Shown in pieces: positions 10,364-19,753 of a stretch of DNA of 64,000 nt; position 1 is the stretch's first letter, and each line of letters starts with the position of its first letter. Position numbers and translations under genes: made by a program. The notes under the pieces are model-generated. The model did not search any database. It saw only the letters and a list, made by a program, of their open reading frames with translations, and was not told where the DNA came from. The stretch covers positions 37,537,487-37,601,486 of the forward strand of contig NC_133774.1 of assembly GCF_003597395.2 (NCBI RefSeq), written 5' to 3'. The DNA comes from Chelonoidis abingdonii. Lineage: Eukaryota; Chordata; Testudines; Testudinidae.

Positions 10364-10545
10364 GATGACTCATTTAATTTGCATAACAGCAACAATTCTC
10401 ATCATGAGAGGGACATAAACAGAAACTTTGAAAATGAAATTCCTCAAGAGAATGGAAATGCTTCAATGATTTCTCAACAGATCATTCGGTCTTCAACTTT
10501 CCCTCAGACAGATGTCCTTTCAAGTTCACTTGAGGCAGAGCATAG
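10364..10545 (+). CDS. GPBP1: GPBP1 internal coding exon
   Basis: Exon of 182 nt, opening after 'aacag' at 10363 and closing before the donor GTATGT at 10546. It encodes DDSFNLHNSNNSHHERDINR, then ENEIPQENGNASMISQQ, IIRSSTFPQTDVLSSSLE and AEHR. These are strongly conserved in GPBP1. The last codon is split: two bases here and one from the exon at 13033 give Arg. Read-through past the donor reaches a stop at about 10580, so an unspliced message would truncate. A palindromic transposon begins only about 55 bases downstream of the donor. Confidence 0.94.
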
Positions 10546-10599
10546 GTATGTACTTTATATCGATGCCTATGGTGGCTGTTGATCATCTTTTCCCGAATT

Positions 10600-11246
10600 C
10601 ATGTCCCTGCCAAATTCATGGTCCGTTTTGGTCAATGTCACAATCATATGATTTTAAAAATAATAAATTTCATCAATTTAAATCAGAAATTTCAGTGTTG
10701 TAAATGTGGAGATCCGGACCCAAAAACAAGTTGTGTGTGGGAGGAGGGAGATTGCAAGGTTATTGTAGGGGGTAGGTTGCAGTACTGTTACCCTTACCTC
10801 TGTGCTGCTGCTGGTAGCGGTGCTGCCTTCAGACAGATCTGAGCAGCTGGAAACTGGTGGCTGCTGACTGGGAACCTATCTTTGAAGGCAGAGCCACTGC
10901 AGCAGCAGGGCAGAAGTAAGGGTGACATGGTATGGTATTGCCATCCTTACTTCCTCACTGCTACTGGCGGGATGCTGCCTTCAGAGCTGTGTGCCCGACC
11001 AACAGCTGCCACTCTCCGGCTGCCCAGCTTTGAAGGCAGCGCAGCAGTAAGGGTGGAAATACTGTAACCCCCCTAAAATAACTTTGTGATCCCCCTGCCA
11101 CTCCGTTTTCCGTCAGGAACCCCAATTTGAAAAACGCTGGTCTCCCCTGTGAAATCTGTGTACTATATGGTAAAAGCATACACAAGACCAGATTTCACTG
11201 TTTGTGACGCGTTTTTCTTGGACGTGAATTTGGTAGGACCCTATTC
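10600..11246. mobile_element. Inverted-end DNA transposon fragment in GPBP1 intron
   Basis: The left edge 'ctgccaaattcatggtc' is mirrored on the right by 'cgtgaatttggtagg'. A second inverted pair lies inside ('aaatttcagtg' and 'gatttcactg'). A hAT-like terminus 'caatttgaaaaacgctg' ends at about 11141, so another element may be nested within. No transposase text was found. The middle carries direct echoes such as 'gctgctggtagcggtgctgccttcaga' (10806-10832), with a similar 'gctactggcgggatgctgccttcaga' downstream. Confidence 0.6.
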
Positions 11247-12997
11247 ATGACTGATATAAACTTAAGTAATTTGAATATATGGATATAACTAATGCTCTGA
11301 TATTGAGTTCATAGTTAATTGGTTTAAAATATAACTTCTCTTGGGTTGTACTTCTAAAAACGTAATTGTTTGACATTTTTTAATGTTTGGACAGAGCCTT
11401 ATGGACTAGGTTTCATTTGCCTGTGCTGGTTCTCTTATACACTGTCAATTTTAAAAGACCACATTTTGGGGTTTTGGAGTTCTTTTTAGACTGATTTCCA
11501 CATAAACATTCTCAAGTAGAAGGAATCTTAGTTAGTCTTGCCTGCATTCTTTCTGGTAAGGCAATGACACGTTGAACAGTGTTCATCTAAGTATTCTACA
11601 GCTTTCCAGATTAAGGTGATTTTTCCAGAAGTGTTGCTTTCTGGGATTGGATTGTAGTGAAGATGTTTTGTGTGTACGCTATTGGTGTGGTAAACTGAGC
11701 TGACACTCCTTGATTCCTTGTACTGGTGCCTTGTGAATGGCCTCTTCTGGAATTTCTTTTGATGGTGGTTGACTTGCGGGAGGACTCTTATGTGGTTCTA
11801 GAAGTAAAGTGAACAGAACATGTTTGTCACTATGTATCCAATGAGGGGTAGGATAGGGTGAGGGGTGATCCTTCTCATTGTTTCCCTTCTTCAAGGAACA
11901 ATTCTTGTATGCCACCTTCTCTAACACAGTGATCCCATAAGGTATTAAGAGTTGGGGCAGGGTAAAGCCTCTGAGTGATGCAAGCAGACCCAACGTGAGT
12001 TCATTAGTCTTTGCAGATCTATAACATTTCCAGAACTAGAAAATCGCGCTTCGGTTATCCTGTTATAAAGCTGTTTGTTCCATCATCTGGTAATGTTACT
12101 AGCTCAAGCATGGAATCTGAATTTGGTCTTAACAAATTAGTGCATCCACTATTTTGAGCCCATCGACAGTTGTCCCAGATATCTTAAATCTCCTTGCTAA
12201 TGGCAATAGTTTAATGAGCTTCAGGTCCTTATTGCTAACACATTGTCTGTTTTAAGATGGACTGTTCACCAGCATTCTAACTTTCTGCCTGTGGTCCATC
12301 TCCATCTCTCTTTTGGTCTTTTGCTTCTAGTCTGTCTGTTTGTTTGTTCTTTGTTGCCATGCTTCTGGAGAGAAACTGGGAGCTAAATAAACCCTCAGTT
12401 CATTTTTAGACTGCTACAGCATTCTTGTCAGCCGTAGAAAATAGATCAAATGGTTTATTCTGTGAGTGCTCAGAAACAAGGATGCTGTTTATGTAAACAT
12501 TATGTCCCTGCCTCCTCCTCACTCAGGATGGTATGAGACTTGGTGGTGGTCTGTCATTGTTTAAAGTAGATTTTTATGGATATCTCTTCAATGGGCCTCC
12601 TAGTGAGCAGTTTCTCTGCATGTGTAAATCTGGTAGTGGCATGCCTAACTACATACTTGGCATGTGCAAGTGCCAGGTGTTGTGGACACATTTTAAAAAT
12701 CTGTTGAAAGCTTCACCTTTAGCATTTAGGCATGTTTGATTAATTTCCAAAGTTACAAATATAGGCATTTACTGAAGAATCAGAATAACTCTGAAGGACA
12801 AGCTCATGTTTCAACCTGTGTGCATAGGTGAAATAAAATAAAAGCCACAAACTCCCACTGTGTCAATAACATAATGAAGTATGTATTTTTTGCAACTTGT
12901 TATTGTTGATTGCTCTCAAATTCTGAAGACAGGTATCTATTTAAGCAATGTTCTAAAAGCAGAATTTTGAATGTTTGATATAAATGTCACAATATTG
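11247..12997 (+). other. GPBP1: GPBP1 intron, no recognised feature
   Basis: About 1.75 kb of intronic sequence with no clear repeat or reading frame of interest. The open frame on the minus strand at 11679-11993 has no protein family resemblance that I can see. Confidence 0.5.

Positions 12998-13025
<28 letters not shown>
12998..13025 (+). repeat. (TC)14 microsatellite forming the polypyrimidine tract
   Basis: Perfect TC dinucleotide run of 28 bases, followed by 'tttttaaag' and the exon start at 13033. It therefore occupies the polypyrimidine tract position of this acceptor. Confidence 0.95.
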
Positions 13026-13028
<3 letters not shown>

Positions 13029-13032
13029 AAAG

Positions 13033-13135
13033 GTTGTTAAAGGAGATGGGTTGGCAGGAAGACAGTGAAAATGATGAAACCTGTGCTCCACTAACAGAGG
13101 ATGAGATGAGGGAATTCCAAGTCATTAGTGAACAG
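13033..13135 (+). CDS. GPBP1: GPBP1 internal coding exon
   Basis: Exon of 103 nt between the AG at 13031-13032 and the donor GTGATA at 13136. Its first base completes the split Arg codon of the previous exon. It then encodes LLKEMGWQEDSENDETCAP and LTEDEMREFQVISEQ, phase 0 at the end. The LLKEMGWQE...EDE...EF block is the most conserved C-terminal motif of vasculin-family proteins (GPBP1 and GPBP1L1). The donor lacks the consensus AAGT, so it may be weak. The CT microsatellite just upstream acts as the polypyrimidine tract. Confidence 0.95.
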
Positions 13136-13361
13136 GTGATACTTACTAAAAACTACCAAGCATTACATTTTCTATTTGTTTACACTTTGTGTTTCAAAAA
13201 ACACAATTGAGGGATTGTCAAAACTGGATTGTGACATGGAGTGAACTGGGTAGCTCGAGATGACTCTGGAACAGGTACATATTATAAATTATCATATCAT
13301 GTTCTTCAATATGAAGGGAAGTTCAGAAATCTGGATGGCTTTACAGGGTTTAATGCACTAG

Positions 13362-13539
13362 CGTTGTCCCATATTGGCCCCAGGATATTTGAGAGATAAG
13401 GTGGATGAGATAATCTTTTATGCACAAAGGTCTGTTGGTGAAAGACATAAGCTCGCTCGCGCGCTCTCTCTCCGCCCTCCCCCCCACAAAAGAAATTGGT
13501 CCAATTAAAGATATTATCTCACCCACCTTGTGTCTCTTA
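13362..13539. mobile_element. MITE-like palindromic repeat (copy 2)
   Basis: Related to the copy at 5612-5825: both have 'ggccccaggatatt' or 'ggtcccagggtatt', then 'gataaggtgg' or 'gcaaggtgag'. The right part ('ccaattaaagatattatctc', 'acccaccttgtgtctc') is the inverse of the left part. The centre includes a CG-rich run 'gctcgctcgcgcgctctctctc'. It abuts the next element directly. Confidence 0.65.
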
Positions 13540-14818
13540 GGGTATGGCTGCACTTGAAATTTGGCAGCGCTTTGAAGTGTGTGTATGGTCGGAGCGTCAG
13601 CACTGGGAGAGAGCTCTCCCAGCGCTGCACGTAAACCACATCCTTTAAGGGTATAGCTTGCAGCACTGGTGTCATAAACAGATAGCTAAGGGTTAATGTT
13701 TCTTTTACCTGTAAAGGGTTAACAAAGGGAACCAAACACCTGACAAGAGGACCAATCAGGAAACCGGATTTTTCAAAGCTGAAGGGAGGAATTTTGGGTG
13801 TTTCCTTGTCCACTTGGGTCTTTGTCTGTTTTGTTGCTCTTCTCAACTTGAGAGGATCTTTTCAGTCTTCTAATCTGTTTTCCAGTTGTAAAGTTACAAG
13901 GAAGCAAGTACAAAGGTAACCTTTGTAGGTACAAGTACAAAAAGCTATAAGTCTTTTTAAATTGTTTTCTGTAATTTCGCTGTGGATCTGGCTGGGTGGA
14001 GGCTCTTGTCGTATGTTGGCTATATGAGTACTTTATGTATTGTTTTGGAATAAGCGTATATCCTTTTCTATTGTTTTTTTCATTTCTATAGGTGAAAACC
14101 CTGTTTATTTTACCATCTAGATTACAGAGAACTGTTATCTATTCTTTTTTTTATTAAAGCTTTGCTTTTAAGACCTGTGTTTTTTTTTTTTTTTTTTTTT
14201 TTCCTTAGTGACCCCACCAGGAAAATGGTGGGAGAAGGAAAGACGTGGGAGGGAAAAACTGCTCTCTGTTTTAACTCTCCTATGTCCAGGTCGGGAAGAT
14301 TAAGCTAAGGGAAAGAGAGAAAGATTCTTTTCTGTTTCACTTGTCTTTGGTTTGTCTTTGTGGAAGAGAGGAGAACATCTTTTGGTAATTGGATGTAAAG
14401 AGGTTGCATCAGTAACTCTCAGGTTAGCCCAGAGAGGAAATTCTGGGTGGGAGAGAGGTGGGGGGAATGGTTTATTTCCCTTTGTTAGGAGACTCAGGGC
14501 ATCTGAGTCTTGGGGTCCCACAGGGAAGTTTTGGGGGACCCAAGTGTACCAGGCGCTGAAATTCCTGGTTGGTGGCAGCCTATCAGATCTAAGCTGGTAA
14601 TTAAGCTTAGAGGCTTTCATGCTGGTACCCAATCTTTGGGACCCTAAGGTCCAGATTTGGGAATTATACCATGACTGCTGGGAGCCACGCTCCCAGTGCT
14701 GTGGCACTGATTACACTGAGGCTTTACAGCTCTGTATCTTGCAGCGCTCAGGGGGGGTTTTTTCACACCCCTGAGCGTGAAAATTGCAGCGCTTTAAAGT
14801 GCCAGTGTAGCCATACCC
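13540..14818. mobile_element. Harbinger-like MITE (host of an LTR insertion)
   Basis: Starts 'gggtatggctgcact' and ends with the near-perfect inverse 'agtgtagccataccc'. A 3-bp TTA duplication flanks it (13537-13539 and 14819-14821), which is the target choice of PIF/Harbinger elements. The element itself is about 270 bases, the rest being the LTR inserted at 13670-14675. The interior repeats 'agcgct' boxes ('cagcgctttgaag', 'cagcgctttaaag'). Confidence 0.8.
13670..14675 (+). mobile_element. LTR-type insertion (copy 1), nested in the MITE
   Basis: Starts 'tgtcataaacagatag' and ends near 'gaattataccatgac', splitting the Harbinger-like MITE between 'cagcactgg' and 'tgctgggag'. The copy at 48258-49004 shares the start, the 'ttttacctgtaaagggttaa' block and the 'atcagatctaagct' block near the end. 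It is about 260 bases longer, partly from a T23 run (14180-14202). No internal retroelement genes are present, so it behaves as a solo LTR. Family not determined. Confidence 0.7.
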
Positions 14819-14821
14819 TTA

Positions 14822-15461
14822 TAGGGTTTTGGCACTTAACACCGCCCCCCCCCTTGCAGTATCTAGTAGTGTATTTAAAATCCTTGTGCAGATACAAAAT
14901 TTGTATCAGCATCTAATCTGCAAAAATGATCAGCAGATATCTGCAGATTTGCAGGGCTCTAAAAATCCTCCTCTCCTGCCTTTAAAAGGCTAGGGGAGTG
15001 AGCCTTGAAAATTCATGCTGCATCAAATGTCTGTTTATAAAAGATGTAAGCTTACATCTAGGACTTGCAGTGAAACTGTTTAATTTCCTTTCATTGCTAC
15101 CAGTGATGGAGCTGCACAGAGTCTATAGACTCTCCAGTTCCTTCGTCTCAATCTGAGGGGGGTGAAGGGATGGTTCTTACCTGCATGCTTTTTTACAGTT
15201 GCATAATCTTCTAAACTCTGGGGTTTCTTTGGCTTCTGGAAAGCTTTGTCCTGTGATTTCCAAGGAAGAGGGGTGAAGAAACAATTCTGACACTGACAGT
15301 TTTTCCCCCTCTTTTTTAGTATATGATCCTAATTAACATGGAAAAAATCTGTATCTTTGAGTTGTCTTACCACATTGTACATATGAACTGTCCTTTTGTT
15401 TTAGTGCAAATCATACTGCTGTCAATTTTCAGCCCACTAAATGTTCGTTTTTACATTTCAG
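14822..15461 (+). other. GPBP1: GPBP1 last intron, 3' part
   Basis: Intronic sequence from the end of the MITE to the acceptor AG at 15460-15461. No repeat or reading frame stands out. Confidence 0.6.
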
Positions 15462-15620
15462 TTACGAAAAAATGGCCTTCGAAAAAATGGCATTCTAAAA
15501 AACGGCCTCATCTGTGACTTTAAATTTAGCCCCTGGAAAAACAGCACTTTCAAACCCACTATTGAGAATGAGGATACAGAGACAAGCAGCAGTGACACAT
15601 CAGATGATGATGATGTGTGA
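15462..15620 (+). CDS. GPBP1: GPBP1 terminal coding exon
   Basis: The exon opens after 'tttacatttcag' and reads 52 codons to a TGA at 15618-15620. It encodes LRKNGLRKNGILKNG, then LICDFKFSPWKNSTFKP and an acidic, serine-rich end ETSSSDTSDDDDV. The end matches GPBP1. The related GPBP1L1 is expected to differ in this tail. The first 45 bases are three imperfect 15-base units. The acidic tail is typical of activation-type or casein kinase 2 substrate sequences, which is inference. Confidence 0.95.
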   Translation, partial: LRKNGLRKNGILKNGLICDFKFSPWKNSTFKPTIENEDTETSSSDTSDDDDV

Positions 15621-15955
15621 AGAATTCTCTAACAGCTTTAGAAGCTTGTGTGATCTCATGCAGGTTTGGGGGTGAATTGTTCAAGCCCCTCACCCCCCAG
15701 TCTATAATTTATGTAGAAGAATACCCATTAGAAGAATAATTTTGGGACTTCTCTATGAAGAAAACAAGGAATGTTGTGTTGGGCTGTGAACATTACTATA
15801 ATTACTTTATAAATCAATGTTGTAGAATGAGGACTTTGGTTGATCCAGCGTCGACTTTCTTCATCACTGCAGCATTTCTCTGACTAGCAATGTGACAATG
15901 TAACAAATGAGATTTTCTCATTTAATAATAAAAACAAAAATTGTATAATGTTTTG
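15621..15955 (+). other. GPBP1: GPBP1 3' UTR (proximal)
   Basis: Non-coding sequence after the stop with a canonical AATAAA at 15927-15932, so cleavage is expected roughly 15-25 bases later. Repeat-free, AT-rich sequence continues to about 17460 with further AATAAA motifs (for example near 16336 and 16399). A longer 3' UTR isoform is therefore possible. Confidence 0.7.
15927..15932 (+). promoter_or_regulatory. GPBP1: Poly(A) signal AATAAA of GPBP1
   Basis: First canonical hexamer after the stop codon, about 310 bases downstream, followed by the GT-rich 'ttgtataatgtttt'. Confidence 0.65.
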
Positions 15956-17464
15956 CAAAGCTTCTGTCTTAAAATGTCCAGGTCTTTAACAGAAAGGGGC
16001 AACTTGACAGTGTTTTGCTTGCTGAGTCATTTCTTTCTTACAATGGAAATCCTCATGTCTACTTTGTACGCAAAAAAAAAAGGGCAATGTAGCATGTTGG
16101 CTAAAACGAGCAAAGTGCACTAAAACTTCGTTTTCCTGAATTGAGCTGTTGTACTGTTCCACTTTTTCCAAACATAATTGCTCTTTAGCCATTAATAGTT
16201 CAATTATTGTTACAGCAAAAAGACTATTGCTGCAGTTCCAGATTTATAGAACTGACTTAAAATCAAGAGCTTTATTTGGGTGCTGCAAGGTCCAGGATTC
16301 TCAGAGTGGATGTTAACAAAGATTTTTGTGGGAAAATAAACATTTTGATAAATTATTCACATGCAGAAAAATTGATTATACTGACTGGATCTACATGGAA
16401 AATAAACTGGATTTACAGAATATTGTCTCAGTGCATAGCATCACAAGTATTGTTTATAAAACCCAATTAGTTTGTTTGATCTTTATTAGATTGCAAGTAT
16501 ACTGTGACAGCAATGGTTGACTTTCAAGCTTTGAGAACAAAATTTGATCAGCAGTCTTTGCGTTTACTAGTATGTCAGTTTTATCTGTACAATATGCAGT
16601 TAATTTCAGTGGCGTTGTTTAAAATCTCTTTTATAGTCTCACTAATTCTTAAACCACTATGGTCTTGTTATATAGTTTATTTGCTACTGGAGATAATTTG
16701 GCAGTGCCAATTCTTAAATTATTTGTACAGGTTTATTTTGTTCATTTTCCTTTTTAGCGCTTTATTTTTCCTTCTGAGGTTCCAGCAGTATAATTCATAA
16801 GCATAAATACATTGTGATATGATTTCACACTTCTATAATGTAGATCTATACAGATATATGTAGATTTTCCCCTTAAAGTATTTCCTATTGTAGTAGATCT
16901 TGCATAGTGTTATGTTTTATCCAAGATTGACTTTCATAGTGAAAATTATTTTCCTAAAGGGCAGACTTTTTTCATATTTTAGTTTTTGGGGTTGGGAAAA
17001 CTTTTTACAAGTGAACATAGACTCATTTTGCAAAGGATAAGAGGAGTTTAAACAAATACACTTTCAGTCCATGTATGAAGGCAGGTTTCTACTGCAAATT
17101 GAACAAAGTTAAGCATGTGTTCATTTGGGCACAGAATATCTGAAAGGATGTTGTTTTCTTTAATTGCCTGGTTTTGTCCAAGATGCTGATAAGAATGGAA
17201 ATATGTTTACTTTCTAAAGAGAACTGCCATGTTAATATCACAATTTGCAATAGTTACAAAATGCACCCCCTCCATCACCCACTTTTGATAGCTTAATCTG
17301 GTTTGTATTCATTTTTCACTTCATAGCACCTTTTTTCATGCTTTTACCTGCAAAAATTTAGGGCACTTCCCCTGTACCCTACCAAGGGCTTAAGGTGTGA
17401 CTCAGTTAATTTAGATACTCCCATCCTTCTTTTACCTAGGACTTGGGCTGTAAAGCACCTACCC
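15956..17464 (+). other. Distal 3' UTR or intergenic, repeat-poor
   Basis: AT-rich sequence with no recognised transposon. Several AATAAA motifs and open frames with no family resemblance are present. It may be the long 3' UTR of GPBP1, but only transcript data would show that. Confidence 0.5.
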
Positions 17465-18655
17465 TTAAGAACATAACTGCCATACTGGGTCAGACCAAAG
17501 GTCCATCTAGCCCAATATCCTGTCTGCTGACAGTGGCCAATGCCAGGTGCCCCACAGGGAATGAACAGAACAGGTAATCATCAAGTGATCCATGTCCTTT
17601 CGCCCATTCACAGCTTCTGGCAAACACAGGCTAGGGACACCATCCCTGCCCATCTTGGCTAATAGCCATTGATGGACCTATCCTCCGTGAATTTATCTAG
17701 TTCTTTTTTGAACCCTGTTATGGTCTTGGACTTCACAACATCCTCTGGCAAGGAGTTCCACAGGTTGATTGTGCGTTGTGTGAAAAAATACTTCCTTTTG
17801 TTTGTTTTAAATCTGCTGCCTATTAATTTCATTTGGTGGACCCATGTCCTTGTGTGATGAGAAGGAGTAAATAACACTTCCTTTTTTACTTTCTCCACAC
17901 CAGTCATGATTTTATGGACCTCTATCATATCTTCCCCATAGCCGTCTCTTTCCAAGCTGAAAATCCCAGTCTCATTAATCTCTCCTCATATGGCACCCGT
18001 TCCATATCCCTAATCATTTGTTGCCCTTTTCTGAACCTTTTCCGATTCCAGAATATCTTTTTTGAGGTGGGACGACCACATCACACTTATTCAAGATGTG
18101 GTTGTACCGTGGATTTATAAAGAGGCAATATGATAGATACTGTCTTATTATACATCCCTTAATGACTTCCAACATTCTGTTTGCTTGTTTGACTGCTGCT
18201 GCACATTGAGTGGATGTTTTCAGAGAACTATCCACAATGACTCTCAAGATTTCTTGAGTGGTAATAGCTAATTTAGACCCATCATTTATATGTATAGTTG
18301 GGATTGTTTTCCAATGTGCATTACTTTGCATTTATCAACATTGAGTTTAATCTGCCATTTTCCTGCCCAGTCACCCAGTTTTGAGAGATCCTTTTGTAGC
18401 TCTTCTCTGTCTGTCTGGGACTTGAGTAGTTTTGTATCCTCTGCAAATTTTGCCACCTCACTATTTACCATTTTCCCCAGATCATTTATGAATATGTTGA
18501 ATAGGACTGGTCCCAGAACAGACCCTTGGGGGACCCCACTATTTGTGTCTCCATTCTGAAAACTGACCGTTTATTCCTACCCTTTGTTTCCTGTCCTTTT
18601 AACCAGTTACCAATCCATGAGAGAATCTTTCCTTTTAACCCATGACAGCTTATTT
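17465..18655 (-). mobile_element. CR1 LINE, 5'-truncated, antisense
   Basis: Reading leftwards, the element ends in the CR1 3' UTR (17465-17655: 'catactgggtcagacc', 'ggccaatgccaggtgcccc'). Upstream of that lies the C-terminus of ORF2 (17659-17955) with [17 protein letters not shown] and [18 protein letters not shown]. Next come parts of the reverse transcriptase with FAEDTKLL (a changed FADD catalytic box) and KWQIKLNVDKCKVMHIG (18286-18471). Several frameshifts interrupt ORF2. The element stops near 18655, the usual 5' truncation of LINE copies. Confidence 0.92.
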
Positions 18656-19399
18656 CGCTCAGGGTTTACTTCGAGTTTGCGGGATTTTTTTACACAGCTG
18701 TGCTTTAAATATTTATTTATTAGCAATGTATGTAGAATATATATGCCAAGCAAATATTTTATGCTTATGATTTTTAATATATAGATAAACTTTTCCCGAT
18801 GGCCAGTCAGGATTTACGTGTTTGGGGGTTTTTGGTGATGCCTTTGCATGTTACTGTTGTTCAGAGGGGTGAGTTTTTTAGCAGCTTGATGTTGAACTGC
18901 AGTTCAGAGAGGGGTTTTAAAGAGCTTTGTTTATATTATATAGATAAAATTAATTTTAAAATTAATTAATCCTATTTTATTTATGACCCTTAGGTAACAA
19001 AATTTACCCAATCATGCACTAGCACCTGTGTTTCCACCTTTTTGATTACATTTTTTTTTTTTTTTTACATTTTATGCTGAAATTGTAGCTTATTTATGAC
19101 TTTTTTAGTTTCTGAAAATGGTCAGCATAAATTCGCTGGTCAGAGCTTATTTTATTTTACCATTTGTTGGAGTTTCTGTATTTGTGTAAGCTTTCCAGTG
19201 CCCGGGTGTTGTAACTCTTGTTAGGGGCGTTCCTGAGGTGGGGGGTTCTTATTAGCAGCAGAACATTTTTCTTAATTTTGGTGGTAAAATCCCTAAATTT
19301 CACCCAAGGCTAGTCAAGCTAGTTTAGTATGGAAGGAAGTTAAGTTCCAGGTCTACAAAATTATCTAGATATCACAAGTCATCCATTTTACCAGATGTA
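18656..19399. other. Intergenic, no recognised feature
   Basis: AT-rich sequence with a long T run (about 19048-19066). Nothing else is recognised. Confidence 0.5.
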
Positions 19400-19407
19400 G
19401 GGAAGTA

Positions 19408-19745
19408 CATAGACGCTGACTCTGGGGGTGGTCTGGGGCTGGAGTACCCACTGGCAGCCCCTCTACCAGAACCTCCCCCTCCCCACAGCGTCTTCTGCCT
19501 GCTGGCGGGCCTACACATCAGTGCCTCCCCACTCCCTCCCAATGCCTGCTGCAGATCAACTGTTCCGCAGTGTCAGGAGGCGTGGGGGTGGGGGAAGAGG
19601 GGAGGAGTGAGGTTGCAGTGTGCTTGGGGGGGAGGGGGAGGAACTGGGCAGGAAGGGACAGAATAGGGGTGGGAAGGAGGAGTACGGAGTGGGACCTTGA
19701 TGGAAGAGGAGTACCCCCTGGCAGATTGGAAACTCTGTACCTATG
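19408..19745. mobile_element. hAT-like non-autonomous element
   Basis: Left end 'catagacgctgac' and right end 'ctgtacctatg' are imperfect inverted ends. The flanks 'gggaagta' (19400-19407) and 'ggcaagta' (19746-19753) form an 8-bp duplication with one mismatch, the hAT target size. The interior is GC-rich and purine-biased ('ggggagggggaggaactggg') and carries no transposase. Confidence 0.75.
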
Positions 19746-19753
19746 GGCAAGTA

